Shown: piece after piece, positions 17,259-26,230 of the stretch
Position numbering within the stretch: position 1 is the stretch's first letter
Layout: every line of letters starts with the position of its first letter
From: Zhongshania aliphaticivorans
Lineage (GTDB): Bacteria; Pseudomonadota; Gammaproteobacteria; Pseudomonadales; Spongiibacteraceae
Direction of reading: 5' to 3'
NCBI RefSeq assembly: GCF_902705875.1
Contig: NZ_CACSIK010000001.1
Span: 2,351,166-2,415,165 of the forward strand
DNA: 64,000 nt
Notes under the pieces: model-generated
The model's database searches: none
Told to the model about the DNA's origin: nothing
What the model saw: only the letters and a program-made list of their open reading frames with translations
Translations under genes and position numbers: made by a program

Positions 17259-18484
17259 TGCGTCGAGTTGTCGTTACCGGTATGGCAGGCATATCCCCAA
17301 TTGGCTCAGACTGGTCAACCATAGAGGACCACCTACGCTCAGGCACAAACGGTATAAAAGTGATGGAGGAATGGAATAAATACCCTGATCTCAATACCCG
17401 GCTTGGCGCACCAGTAAGCGATTTTTCAAGGCCTACACACTACGCACGTAAGAAAATTCGTAGTATGGGTCGTGTGGCTCTAATGAGTACTCGCGCAACT
17501 GAGCTCGCATTAGAACACGCAGGATTACTTAACGACCCATGCATCCAAGACGGTCGCATGGGGGTCAGCTATGGTTCATCTACCGGCAGCCCAGACGCCG
17601 TGTCTGACTTTGGCAATATGCTGATAAACCATGCTAGTGCCAGTATCAACGCCAACTCTTACCTTAAGATGATGAGCCATACCGCCGCTGTAAATATAGG
17701 CGTATTTTTTGAATTAAAAGGTCGTGTTATACCAACGTCAAGCGCGTGTACATCTGCTAGCCAAGGCATTGGCTATGCTTACGAAGCAATCAAATATGGT
17801 CACCAAGAACTCATGGTTGCCGGCGGTGGTGAGGAGCTCTGTGCAACCGAAGCTGCCGTTTTTGATACTCTTTACGCTACCAGCACTCGCAATGATGAAC
17901 CTCATTTATCGCCACGCCCATTTGACCGGGACCGCGACGGCCTAGTCATTGGCGAAGGTGCTTGCAGTTTAATTCTTGAAGAGCGGGAACATGCCATTGC
18001 ACGTGGAGCAAATATACTCGCTGAAATCGTCGGTTTTGGAACAAACTCCGATGGCAGTCATGTAACACAACCACAGACTGAAACAATGTTTATCGCCATG
18101 CAGCGAGCACTGAAAATTGCCAATCTACCCGCATCTGCAATTGGCTATATAAGCGCCCATGGCACAGCAACAGACCGTGGCGATATTGCCGAGTCGCAAG
18201 CAACTGCAAAATTATTTGGCAACAAGACCCCAATCAGCGCACTGAAAAGTTTTACAGGCCATACCCTTGGCGCTTGCGGCTCATTAGAGGCCATGACTGC
18301 AATTGAGATGATGAACAGGGGTTGGTTTCACGGCACCGCAAACCTAAATAACATTGACCCAGAATGCGGCGAGCTCGACTATTTAGTCAATGATGGACGA
18401 AACATAAATGTAGATTACATTATGAGCAATAATTTTGCTTTTGGCGGTATAAACACATCACTCATTTTTAAAAGAACGATGTAA
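17258..18484 (+). CDS. beta-ketoacyl-ACP synthase II-type enzyme (APE cluster, ApeR-like)
   Basis: 408 residues. FabF-like, with Cys164 (SSACTSASQG), His301 (AHGTATDRGD) and His335 (SFTGHTLGACG). The ATG at 17258 forms TAATG with the reductase stop and gives the standard N-terminus MRRVVVTGMAGISPIG. It is the second complete ketosynthase of the operon, probably used for the first condensation on the aryl starter or for part of the elongation range. It is the last gene of the operon; no clear terminator follows. Confidence 0.92.
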   Translation: MRRVVVTGMAGISPIGSDWSTIEDHLRSGTNGIKVMEEWNKYPDLNTRLGAPVSDFSRPTHYARKKIRSMGRVALMSTRATELALEHAGLLNDPCIQDGRMGVSYGSSTGSPDAVSDFGNMLINHASASINANSYLKMMSHTAAVNIGVFFELKGRVIPTSSACTSASQGIGYAYEAIKYGHQELMVAGGGEELCATEAAVFDTLYATSTRNDEPHLSPRPFDRDRDGLVIGEGACSLILEEREHAIARGANILAEIVGFGTNSDGSHVTQPQTETMFIAMQRALKIANLPASAIGYISAHGTATDRGDIAESQATAKLFGNKTPISALKSFTGHTLGACGSLEAMTAIEMMNRGWFHGTANLNNIDPECGELDYLVNDGRNINVDYIMSNNFAFGGINTSLIFKRTM

Positions 18485-18935
18485 CACCACTTCGCTTTGG
18501 CGTTTCAAACCATTGATGAGAACTGGATTTAACAATTACATTTCAGCATTGGTATACGATACTAGCCAAAGCGAGGTCAATATGGATCAGCGTGGGTGCA
18601 GAAGAAACGATTAATGAGTTGTAGATCCGCGCCATACAATCAATCTGCCACTCTTTCCAAGCAGTATTTTAATAAAAATAATTAGCGAACCACCCGTTTC
18701 ACTAGCCTCGTCCATAAGCTAATCAAACAAAAAACAACAGCAATACTGCTTGGTTTTAGGTGATATTCACCACGCAAACAGGCATTATCCACGCACCACA
18801 GCTTACCCATAGCGGCCCTATTCACACCTTTCAAGTCTGGCGAAAATGCCCTATTTCCAGTAAGCTGCACGCCCGCTGTCACCCTGGCAACGACCATCAC
18901 GCCGCGACACGCGACAATTTTGAGTGAATGATTAT
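18485..18935. other. intergenic region between the APE operon and rhlE
   Basis: About 450 nt. No strong terminator hairpin was found after the APE operon. CGCTTTGGC (18493-18501) and its complement GCCAAAGCG (18565-18573) form a widely spaced inverted repeat, too far apart for a terminator. A short minus-strand reading frame (18682-18900) is listed separately as doubtful. The promoter of rhlE should lie here. Confidence 0.4.
18682..18900 (-). CDS. doubtful small protein with one C-terminal membrane helix
   Basis: 72 codons, divergent from rhlE. The translation has a Cys pair (LWCVDNACLRG) and a hydrophobic C-terminal stretch (SSIAVVFCLISLW) followed by basic residues, like a small tail-anchored protein. 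No ribosome-binding site precedes its ATGs and no family is recognised. It may be chance; it is listed because nothing else occupies this gap. Confidence 0.25.
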   Translation of the reverse strand: MMVVARVTAGVQLTGNRAFSPDLKGVNRAAMGKLWCVDNACLRGEYHLKPSSIAVVFCLISLWTRLVKRVVR

Positions 18936-20237
18936 ATGAGTTTTACCTCTCTGGGCTTATCTGCCCCAATTTTGGCGGCTATAGCCGAGCAAGGTTACGA
19001 CACACCCTCCCCCATCCAAGCACAGGCCATACCCGCTGTATTGGAGGGCCGGGATGTAATGGCCGCAGCTCAGACAGGTACAGGCAAAACGGCTGGCTTC
19101 ACCTTGCCCATATTAGAGCTTTTGTCTCGCGGTGAACGTGCCCAAGCAAACCAAGCACGCGTTTTGATATTAACACCCACTCGTGAATTAGCCGCGCAAG
19201 TTGGCGAAAGCGTGGCCACCTACGGCAAGCATTTGCCATTGCGTTCAGCCGTGGTCTTTGGCGGCGTTAAAATCAATCCACAAATGATGAAACTGCGCCG
19301 TGGCGTAGATGTACTCGTTGCCACCCCCGGTCGCCTACTCGATCTTTACAACCAGAATGCGGTTAAATTTCAACAGTTAGAAATTTTGGTGCTTGACGAA
19401 GCAGATCGCATGCTCGACATGGGTTTTATTCATGACATTCGCAAAATTTTGGCGGTGTTACCCAAACAGCGACAAAATCTCATGTTCTCGGCCACATTCT
19501 CAGGCGACATTCGCACCCTCGCCAAAGGATTAGTTAACAACCCAGTAGAGGTCTCCGTAAGCCCTGAGAACTCGACTGCTAAAAGCGTTAGCCAATTTAT
19601 TTACCCTGTCGATAAGAGTCAAAAACCTAACTTATTAACTCACCTTATTCAAAGCAATGATTGGCAACAGGTTCTCATTTTCTCTAAGACCAAGCATGGC
19701 GCCAATCGCCTAGCCACACAGCTAGACAAAGTGGGGATTACCGCGGCAGCCATTCATGGCAATAAAAGTCAGGCAGCGCGCACCAAGGCCCTAGCCAACT
19801 TTAAAAGCGGCGCCGTTCGTGCACTAGTTGCAACTGATATTGCCGCACGGGGCTTGGATATTGACCAGCTACCCCAAGTTGTTAACTTTGATTTACCAAA
19901 CGTGCCTGAAGACTATGTACACCGTATTGGCCGAACCGGCCGCGCTGGTGCAACGGGTAACGCGGTATCACTGGTATGCCTTGATGACTTCAAACTTCTC
20001 ACGGATATTGAGCGTCTGATACAGGAAATATTGCCAAGGGAAGTTGTTGAAGGTTTTATTCCCACTCATCCTCTGCCCGAGTCTCGACTCAATCAGCGAC
20101 CACCTCGCAAGCCTCGCCCAAAAAACCGCAGCGAGCATCGCGACGGCCAACGCCCCGCCAGCCCCCGTAGCAGAAATAGCAGACCTAATGGTAATCGCAA
20201 CAAAGGCAATCAAGCCCACAGCGCACCAAAAGCTTAA
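18936..20237 (+). CDS. rhlE: DEAD-box ATP-dependent RNA helicase RhlE
   Basis: 433 residues. The N-terminus [21 protein letters not shown] is the classical RhlE start; the frame is open four codons upstream from a GTG, but the ATG is preferred. Helicase motifs in order: AQTGTGKT (Walker A), PTRELA, DEAD, SAT, and [11 protein letters not shown] basic Arg/Pro-rich tail of about 60 residues (for example [20 protein letters not shown]) likely adds RNA affinity. Role in ribosome assembly and RNA turnover, often important in the cold. Confidence 0.95.
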   Translation: MSFTSLGLSAPILAAIAEQGYDTPSPIQAQAIPAVLEGRDVMAAAQTGTGKTAGFTLPILELLSRGERAQANQARVLILTPTRELAAQVGESVATYGKHLPLRSAVVFGGVKINPQMMKLRRGVDVLVATPGRLLDLYNQNAVKFQQLEILVLDEADRMLDMGFIHDIRKILAVLPKQRQNLMFSATFSGDIRTLAKGLVNNPVEVSVSPENSTAKSVSQFIYPVDKSQKPNLLTHLIQSNDWQQVLIFSKTKHGANRLATQLDKVGITAAAIHGNKSQAARTKALANFKSGAVRALVATDIAARGLDIDQLPQVVNFDLPNVPEDYVHRIGRTGRAGATGNAVSLVCLDDFKLLTDIERLIQEILPREVVEGFIPTHPLPESRLNQRPPRKPRPKNRSEHRDGQRPASPRSRNSRPNGNRNKGNQAHSAPKA

Positions 20238-20243
20238 TCAGCT

Positions 20244-20269
20244 CGCGACACTCCTAACCCAGTGTCGCG
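20244..20269 (+). terminator. hairpin after rhlE
   Basis: Perfect 9-bp stem CGCGACACT / AGTGTCGCG with an 8-nt loop, 6 nt after the stop. It is followed by a pyrimidine-rich but not T-only stretch (CTCTCTGCTTG), so strength is uncertain. Confidence 0.5.
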
Positions 20270-20388
20270 CTCTCTGCTTGCTGCCACTGTCAGTTACATC
20301 TGTTTTATCCGTAAATGACTTCCCGTTTTGCAGTCGCAGCACTAAAATAAGCAGCCAATTTTCCCACTAGTAACGTAGGCATTCCCCC

Positions 20389-20886
20389 ATGCTGGAAAAA
20401 GTATTTGAACGCATTTTATATTCTGCTCGCTGGGTGCTCGCACCCATTTACTTAGGTTTGAGCTTCGCCATATTGGCGCTAACGATTAAGTTTTTCCAAG
20501 AATTATTCCACGTCCTTCCACATATTTTTGAGACATCAGAAATGGACTTGGTTCTGTTGGTGTTATCACTCATCGATATATCGCTAGTGGGCGGATTACT
20601 TGTGATGGTGATGTTTTCAGGCTACGAAAACTTTGTCTCACAAATCGATTTAAAGGAAGGTGATCAAAAATTAGACTGGCTGGGCAAGCTGGATACCGGA
20701 AGCCTTAAAAACAAGGTTGCAGCCTCAATCGTCGCGATTTCATCCATTCACCTTCTCAAAATATTTATGAATGCCGATAAAATCGAAAATGATAAATTAA
20801 TGTGGTACGTCATTATTCACTTAACGTTTGTACTTTCGGCATTTGCTATGGGCATGCTAGACAAACTCACCCGGCACAACCATTAA
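20389..20886 (+). CDS. UPF0114 (YqhA/TIGR00645) inner-membrane protein
   Basis: 165 residues with about four membrane helices. Family-typical start ([25 protein letters not shown]) and conserved [16 protein letters not shown]. The function of the family is not established. The 3' end overlaps the converging kinase-like gene by 20 nt, leaving no room for a separate terminator. Confidence 0.9.
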   Translation: MLEKVFERILYSARWVLAPIYLGLSFAILALTIKFFQELFHVLPHIFETSEMDLVLLVLSLIDISLVGGLLVMVMFSGYENFVSQIDLKEGDQKLDWLGKLDTGSLKNKVAASIVAISSIHLLKIFMNADKIENDKLMWYVIIHLTFVLSAFAMGMLDKLTRHNH

Positions 20887-21409
20887 TAAGCCCATCTAGC
20901 ACCCTGTCAAAATGCATATTTTCACTGATCATGGTTTTACGACGCGTAAAAGCATCGTAAAACTGTTGGTGAGCCGAAAAAGAAAACTCATCACCCCGAT
21001 GAGTATATTGGCCAATCCACGTTAGTAACATTGCCAAGTTGGCATCCTGTGCCGTCTTGGAGGCGTATTTATGTGATTCCCACGGCCTCGCTTTGGCATT
21101 TTCAATGCAGGCGTCTACGGGCAAATTTAAGAATAAAATATGATCCGCATCAGCACTAAGTAGTGCCAACAAATCGCTATAACAGCCTTCAACAACCCAG
21201 CCGCTCTCCTCGGCAGAATGACTTTGTACAAAGTTGCGCAGTTCACCTTCAACATCCTGAAGCGGTGCTCGTTGCGGCGGCGTAGTTGGTAACCATGCGA
21301 GGGTATCAAGGTCTAAATGAGCAATACCCTTGCTAGCAGCCAAGGCGCTCGCCAACGTCGACTTACCAGAACCCGAATTACCGAATATAAGAAACCGTTT
21401 ACTCAACAC
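20867..21409 (-). CDS. P-loop NTPase, shikimate/adenylate-kinase-like
   Basis: 180 residues. Walker A is [11 protein letters not shown] (about 8-18), followed by HLDLDTLAW, a pattern shared with small uncharacterised kinases of the topology-modulation/FlaR type. The start is a GTG with AGGGAG 6 nt upstream. The substrate is unknown. It lies 46 nt downstream of dbpA on the same strand and may be cotranscribed with it. Confidence 0.75.
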   Translation of the reverse strand: MLSKRFLIFGNSGSGKSTLASALAASKGIAHLDLDTLAWLPTTPPQRAPLQDVEGELRNFVQSHSAEESGWVVEGCYSDLLALLSADADHILFLNLPVDACIENAKARPWESHKYASKTAQDANLAMLLTWIGQYTHRGDEFSFSAHQQFYDAFTRRKTMISENMHFDRVLDGLINGCAG

Positions 21410-21455
21410 AAACTACTCCCTGTATTCCGCCAACTAGCGCCTCACGCCCTGACAC

Positions 21456-22844
21456 TTAACCGCGGATACGTCGCACTCTGAAATTACGCCCCTTCAATTT
21501 GCCTTCACTCAGCTTACGCAGTGCGTCAGCAGCCACATCATTGCGCACGGCAACATAAGCCGTATTATCAAAAACGTGGATTTTTCCAACATCGGTGCCA
21601 GCAATGCCATTTTGCCCTGTGAGCGCCCCTACAATATCACCGGGGCGAACCTTTTGCTTTTTACCACCATCTATCTGTAAACACGCCATAGGCGGTTTAA
21701 ACGTTGGTTTATCTAGATGGTTAATATCAGGTAGGGATTCGGGGACAACTTTATTGCCACGCATCTCTTCAATACGGGCAATCTTGGCGCTTTCCTTAGC
21801 CGTGTAAAGGCTGCACGCAATGCCCTTACCGCCAGCACGACCAGTACGACCAATACGGTGGATATGCACTTCTGCATCACGGGCAATGTGGTAGTTAATC
21901 ACCGCATCTAGTGCATCAATATCTAGCCCTCTCGCAGCAACGTCTGTTGCCACCAAAACCGATACGCTTTTATTCGCAAAGCGCACCAAAGTTTGGTCAC
22001 GCATTTTTTGATCTAAATCACCATGGAGCGCTTGCACGCTAAAGCCTGCCTCACGTAAATCGTCGCATACTTGTTGGGTTTCATGACGGGTATTACAAAA
22101 GATAACGGTAGAATCAGGCCGGTATCTCAGTAGCAGTAATTTAACAGCGACAATACGTTGAGTATTATCCGCTACTTTAAAAAAGTGCTGGGCAATGCTG
22201 TCGTTATCATGTGTTGACTCAACCTTGACCAATAGCGGACGCTGCATAATTCGCATGGCGACATCTTGAATTTCATCAGGGTACGTCGCACTGAATAGCA
22301 AGCTTTGACGCTCTTTTGGGATATAGCCAATGATGGTATCCAGCGAATCTTGAAACCCCATCTCCAACATCCGGTCTGCTTCATCCAGCACCAAGGTATT
22401 CACATTGTCTAATTTTAGTGTGCCTTTACGCACATGCTCTTCGATACGCCCTGGGGTACCCACCACAATATGAGCACCGTGCTCTAAAGAGCCAATTTGT
22501 GGACCAAAGGGCATACCACCACACAAGGTCAACACTTTAATATTATGAATAGTGCGCGCTAGTTTACGGAGCTCTTTAGCAACTTGGTCAGCTAACTCAC
22601 GCGTAGGGCACAGCACCAATGATTGAACACAAAAACGTTTTACATTGAGCTTTTGCAACTGTGTTAAACCAAACACCGCTGTTTTACCTGAACCGGTTTT
22701 ACCCTGTGCGATCACATCCTTCCCGTGTAGGGTATGTGGCAAAGCTTGGGCTTGAATCGGGGTCATTTCATGATAGCCCAAGGATGTTAGGTTATCGAGT
22801 AATGCGGCGTTAAGGGGAAGGGACGAAAATGCAGTCTGACTCAC
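21456..22844 (-). CDS. dbpA: ATP-dependent RNA helicase DbpA
   Basis: 462 residues. DEAD-box core ([51 protein letters not shown]) plus the C-terminal DbpA RNA-binding domain marked by IDGGKKQKVRPGDIVGALTG, which in E. coli binds hairpin 92 of 23S rRNA. It therefore acts in late 50S assembly. The frame is open 39 codons further upstream, but the GTG at 22844 with AGGAT 9 nt before it fits the family N-terminus. The cold-shock gene and its terminator lie just upstream on the same strand. Confidence 0.94.
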   Translation of the reverse strand: MSQTAFSSLPLNAALLDNLTSLGYHEMTPIQAQALPHTLHGKDVIAQGKTGSGKTAVFGLTQLQKLNVKRFCVQSLVLCPTRELADQVAKELRKLARTIHNIKVLTLCGGMPFGPQIGSLEHGAHIVVGTPGRIEEHVRKGTLKLDNVNTLVLDEADRMLEMGFQDSLDTIIGYIPKERQSLLFSATYPDEIQDVAMRIMQRPLLVKVESTHDNDSIAQHFFKVADNTQRIVAVKLLLLRYRPDSTVIFCNTRHETQQVCDDLREAGFSVQALHGDLDQKMRDQTLVRFANKSVSVLVATDVAARGLDIDALDAVINYHIARDAEVHIHRIGRTGRAGGKGIACSLYTAKESAKIARIEEMRGNKVVPESLPDINHLDKPTFKPPMACLQIDGGKKQKVRPGDIVGALTGQNGIAGTDVGKIHVFDNTAYVAVRNDVAADALRKLSEGKLKGRNFRVRRIRG

Positions 22845-22920
22845 GGTATTTATCCTGTAATACCGCAAAGAAAAAACGCGGCGGTAGCGCGCTGTATAGA
22901 GACAAATAATGTTACTGAAA

Positions 22921-22956
22921 AGAAAAAAGGGCAAGACCCTTAGGTCTTGCCCTTTT
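22921..22956 (-). terminator. Rho-independent terminator of the cold-shock gene
   Basis: A 14-bp perfect stem (22925-22938 with 22943-22956) and a 4-nt loop. On the minus strand it is followed by a further T-run, about 60 nt past the csp stop. It separates csp from dbpA. Confidence 0.88.
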
Positions 22957-23016
22957 AGCATTCAATCCACTAGGGCTTGAAGCTGGCTGGAGCCCGAGAG
23001 CCCAGCCTATAGCAAA

Positions 23017-23223
23017 TTACAGTGCTACGATGTTCTCTGCTTGAGGACCTTTTTGGCCTTGAGTAACAGTGAACTGAACGCGCTGGCCTTCAACCAAAGT
23101 TTTGAAGCCTGAACCAGAGATAGCGCTGAAGTGAGCGAAAACGTCTGGGCCAGATTCTTGCTCGATGAAGCCAAAGCCTTTAGATTCGTTGAACCATTTT
23201 ACTGTGCCAGTAGTAGTAGACAT
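23017..23223 (-). CDS. CspA-family cold-shock protein
   Basis: 68 residues, a single OB-fold cold-shock domain. RNP1 is KGFGFI (15-20) and RNP2 VFAHF (28-32); it starts [18 protein letters not shown]. It binds single-stranded RNA or DNA and melts mRNA structure. The long leader upstream suggests post-transcriptional control as in other csp genes, but whether this copy is cold-induced cannot be told from sequence. Confidence 0.95.
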   Translation of the reverse strand: MSTTTGTVKWFNESKGFGFIEQESGPDVFAHFSAISGSGFKTLVEGQRVQFTVTQGQKGPQAENIVAL

Positions 23224-23617
23224 AATTTTATTCCTGAAAAATATTCAAAGGTAATTTTGACCTGAAATCAGGTCGGTTAGGCTGGAAGTGATTCTATTAC
23301 TTATGAAGTACAGGACGAAAACTACAGACAGGACTTCGAAATGGTGTACATAAATATAGGTCGAACTTTCTAGCTGCGACTGAGTATATAGACATTTCCG
23401 TGCTTGTCCACCCCCTAATACCCCTATTCCCGGTGTAGTTGCCTTATAAATAACCCCGCCAACCCATTTTTACGAAAACACAGTGTCAACATTAACTATG
23501 TCACGGCACTGTCATTAAAACGGCCATGCAGTTGGCCTTATTTAAGGACCTAAGAATGTCACATCAAGGCGATAAACTATGACATGAAATACACATGACA
23601 CAGATTATTCGCAACTT
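23224..23617. promoter_or_regulatory. divergent control region: csp leader and promoter region of the cytochrome gene
   Basis: About 390 nt without a gene. On the csp side, GACCTGAAATCAGGTC (23259-23274) can form a 6-bp hairpin in the leader. On the other side, TGTCA occurs at 23484, 23499, 23510 and 23557 and its complement TGACA at 23580 and 23596, six copies in about 117 nt. A short hairpin GGCCA/TGGCC (23522-23537) lies among them. These look like clustered operator half-sites upstream of the gene at 23618. Confidence 0.4.
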
Positions 23618-25300
23618 ATGTTAAAAACCAAATATCCCTCTATTAGTCTAACGATTTGCGTAATGCATCTCCTGTTATTATTTGGGCTATTAGCCGCCTT
23701 CTTTAGTGGTATGAGAATCGCGGCCGCCGGCTCTCCCGATAGCTGGGCTGCCGCCATTGATTTCTTGCTACCCCTGGGCAGCGTCTACCAATGGCATAGC
23801 TGGGTCGGTATTAGCCTTATATTCCTAGCCTTTGGATATATTGCTTATTTGGCGATGAGTCAGCGCTGGCGAAAATACATTATTAGTCCACGCAACCCTA
23901 TCTATACAGCAGAAAACCTGAGCAAGCTGATTATATGGCTGGGATGGTTATTACTCGCCAGTTCATTGTTTACTGGCTACGCACTCTACAGTAATGCCGC
24001 CCCCCACCTGCAGCACCTGCTCAGAACCATTCACTACATTGCAGCTTGGAGCTACCTAAGCTATTTAATACTGCACATTGCCGCCCTAATCGCAGAGGGC
24101 GGCTGGCAACGACTCCTGAGTATTTTTCGACCAAGGCTCATGCAAACTCGCATCAGCCTCATCAGCCTCGGACTCGCCGCCATTATTGGTGTTGCAATAG
24201 TTGGACTTGGTGAAAGCGCTCAAAAAGACAGCCTGACAATACATTACAGCGCCCAAAAAATTGACCTTGACGGCGAAGCAAGAGAATCAATTTGGAATCA
24301 AATTAATCCCACGACAGTCAATACCACCAAAAGTGGCGAACAGTCTTTGCCACCATTAGCGGTCAACATTCGCGCCATTCACGACAATCACTATGTTTAT
24401 TTTCTGATTAGCTGGCCGGATGCCACCCAAAGCCTAAAACACTTGCCACTGATCAAAACTGCTGAGGGTTGGAAAATCATGCAGACCCAAGCAACCGTCG
24501 CGGACGAGAACACCTTTTACGAAGACAAACTAGCCCTAATGCTTTCAGCCTCATCGGAAATTGCGGGGGCCGGCACCGTTCATTTGGGTGCCCAACCATT
24601 AAAAAACCAACCCAACCCCGCCGCCCAAAGAGGCCTACATTACACTCTAGATGGCAGCATCACCGATGTCTGGCACTGGAAAGCAGTACGTACCGGCTTG
24701 AGTATTGGCCAAGCCGATGACAATTACTTTGGGCCGCCGCTACCCTCCACCTCTGAGATTGCTCGCTATACCGGAGGTTATCAAAAAGATCCTGATTGCG
24801 AACACTTACTGCGCTGGGAAAATCACGATTACCGAGTCAAGGACGAATGCGGTGGTTACATAATGAACTGGGAATTATATGAGGAAGGCATTATTCAACC
24901 ACGCCGCCTGCCCAACAACCCAAAACAAATTCAACATTTACAAACTATCAGTCTTAGCGCCGACACTAGCGATAAAGGTCGTTGGTGGATGCGATGGCAA
25001 GACACCAACCCCTATAGCACAAGTGCTGACACCCTCCCCGTGGGCAGCATCATGCCATCGGTATTATCGCTGGGTAAATTTAGCGGTGACCGAGGTGATA
25101 TCGACAGCGGTGCACAATGGCGAAACGGCAGCTGGACACTGGAACTAAAACGCAAATTAAATACCGGTTCAAAATTCGACTTAGCTGTCATGGACGACGT
25201 ATATTTGTGGCTGGCGGTCTTCGATCACTCGCAAATACGCCACTCTTATCATCTCCACCCACTCCGTTTGGTCCTAGAAGATGCAGATAACAACAACTAA
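23618..25300 (+). CDS. cytochrome b561-like membrane protein fused to an ethylbenzene-dehydrogenase-type haem domain
   Basis: 560 residues. Residues 1-200 hold about five membrane helices with spaced histidines (HSWVGI, HYIAAW, LILHIAAL), as in b-type cytochrome subunits. Residues 210-555 resemble the ethylbenzene dehydrogenase gamma / DMSO-reductase-family haem-binding domain: TIHYSAQKIDLDGEARESIW, VYFLISWPDATQS, FYEDKLALMLS. No CxxCH motif, so no haem c. It is probably a periplasm-facing electron-transfer module; the partner is unknown. The ribosome site is weak. The rhombosortase gene follows after 3 nt, perhaps cotranscribed. Confidence 0.75.
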   Translation: MLKTKYPSISLTICVMHLLLLFGLLAAFFSGMRIAAAGSPDSWAAAIDFLLPLGSVYQWHSWVGISLIFLAFGYIAYLAMSQRWRKYIISPRNPIYTAENLSKLIIWLGWLLLASSLFTGYALYSNAAPHLQHLLRTIHYIAAWSYLSYLILHIAALIAEGGWQRLLSIFRPRLMQTRISLISLGLAAIIGVAIVGLGESAQKDSLTIHYSAQKIDLDGEARESIWNQINPTTVNTTKSGEQSLPPLAVNIRAIHDNHYVYFLISWPDATQSLKHLPLIKTAEGWKIMQTQATVADENTFYEDKLALMLSASSEIAGAGTVHLGAQPLKNQPNPAAQRGLHYTLDGSITDVWHWKAVRTGLSIGQADDNYFGPPLPSTSEIARYTGGYQKDPDCEHLLRWENHDYRVKDECGGYIMNWELYEEGIIQPRRLPNNPKQIQHLQTISLSADTSDKGRWWMRWQDTNPYSTSADTLPVGSIMPSVLSLGKFSGDRGDIDSGAQWRNGSWTLELKRKLNTGSKFDLAVMDDVYLWLAVFDHSQIRHSYHLHPLRLVLEDADNNN

Positions 25301-25303
25301 CCC

Positions 25304-25897
25304 GTGAGCGAAGAAGGCATAAACAAAAAAGCGATCGCACTTATCACGATGCTCGTCGTCATAATGCTAGCGTTAAATCTATTGGATAATGCAGAGCACT
25401 GGCAGTTTGATCGCGCCGCCATTCTCACTCAGAGTCAGTGGTGGCGGTTATTCACCGGCCATTGGGTGCACGCAAATACTGAGCATACGCTACTCAATCT
25501 AATGTCTTTTCTCGGCGCTTTATTCTTGCTGCCAGTTTTACGCCAGCCAGCTAGACTCATGGCCTTGATAGTATTTAGCAGCCTTGGAATTAGCATCGCG
25601 TTGCTATGCTTCAACCCTAATATGGAATACTACTTGGGGTTTTCTGGCGTGTTTTATGCGCTACTCGCTGGAGGCAGTATTGTAGCCTGGCGTCAAGCAA
25701 CTGCCTGCATCATTGCGGCGTTCCTTATTGTTAAAATCACTATTGAACAGACCATTGGCCCTATGACTTACAGCACCACAATGACTGGCGGAAACGTCGC
25801 CACCGCTGCCCACCTATATGGTGTAGTCGCAGGCATCACTGTTAGCGCTACGATGATGGCCGTAATAAAAACTAAGCAACACCCCATTGCGGACTAA
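25304..25897 (+). CDS. rrtA: rhombosortase (rhomboid-family intramembrane serine protease)
   Basis: 197 residues with about six membrane helices. Catalytic dyad: Ser114 in GFSGVFYALLAGG and His170 in TAAHLYG. The RLFTGHWVHANTEHTLLNL segment is typical of rhomboids of the rhombosortase subfamily. Rhombosortases process proteins with a GlyGly-CTERM tail, releasing or anchoring them at the surface after type II secretion. GTG start. The facing gene at 26231-31510 ends in a plausible recognition tail. Confidence 0.85.
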   Translation: MSEEGINKKAIALITMLVVIMLALNLLDNAEHWQFDRAAILTQSQWWRLFTGHWVHANTEHTLLNLMSFLGALFLLPVLRQPARLMALIVFSSLGISIALLCFNPNMEYYLGFSGVFYALLAGGSIVAWRQATACIIAAFLIVKITIEQTIGPMTYSTTMTGGNVATAAHLYGVVAGITVSATMMAVIKTKQHPIAD

Positions 25898-26154
25898 ACG
25901 CACGATGAATGAACGACACGAGCTGCAGGTATTGGCAGCACATTATAGATTCACCCTAGCGCCCCTCGGCTAGCCCCAACCTCACGAGTAAACATAACAA
26001 CGTGGCTATTCTGGTCATGAAGCTCCTCTTGCCAACCCCGCCGATATTCACCCTAACTGTTAAGCGATAACTGAGTGCCTAGGTTGATCTATACGGCACT
26101 CGATCCAAACCAAAACCTCAGTAGCATACGCAGTAATCTAGCTTAAATTGAGCT
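25898..26154. other. intergenic region after the rhombosortase gene
   Basis: Together with the following terminator this leaves about 330 nt between two converging genes. No reading frame, terminator for the plus-strand gene or repeat of note was seen, apart from a short direct repeat AGCTTAAA just before the terminator. Confidence 0.4.
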
Positions 26155-26182
26155 TAAAAAAAGCCCCGCATATTAGCGGGGC
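26155..26182 (-). terminator. Rho-independent terminator of the large phosphoesterase gene
   Basis: A 7-bp GC-only stem GCCCCGC / GCGGGGC with a 6-nt loop (26163-26182), followed on the minus strand by a run of T. It lies about 50 nt past the stop codon. Confidence 0.88.
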
Positions 26183-26230
26183 CTAGTTTCCAGCTACCGC
26201 GAGACTTGATCTCCGCGGAATTGCTTGGGT

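Larger units (their letters stand above)
3851..18484 (+). other. aryl polyene (APE) biosynthesis operon, 17 genes
   Basis: A contiguous plus-strand run in which genes overlap (mostly by ATGA/GTGA or TAATG) or are 5 nt apart or less, implying one transcript. The content matches type II PKS/FAS-like aryl polyene clusters: chain-length factor, acyltransferase, two ACPs, COG4648 membrane protein, AMP-ligase plus dehydratase, glycosyltransferase, LpxL-like acyltransferase, thioesterase, LolA-like protein, MMPL exporter, flavoprotein, DUF3261 lipoprotein, ketosynthase, dehydratase, ketoreductase, ketosynthase. Such clusters make yellow, antioxidant polyenes attached to a lipid in the outer membrane. 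No methyltransferase, ammonia lyase or chorismate lyase is in the operon, so the hydroxybenzoate starter must come from elsewhere. Confidence 0.93.
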
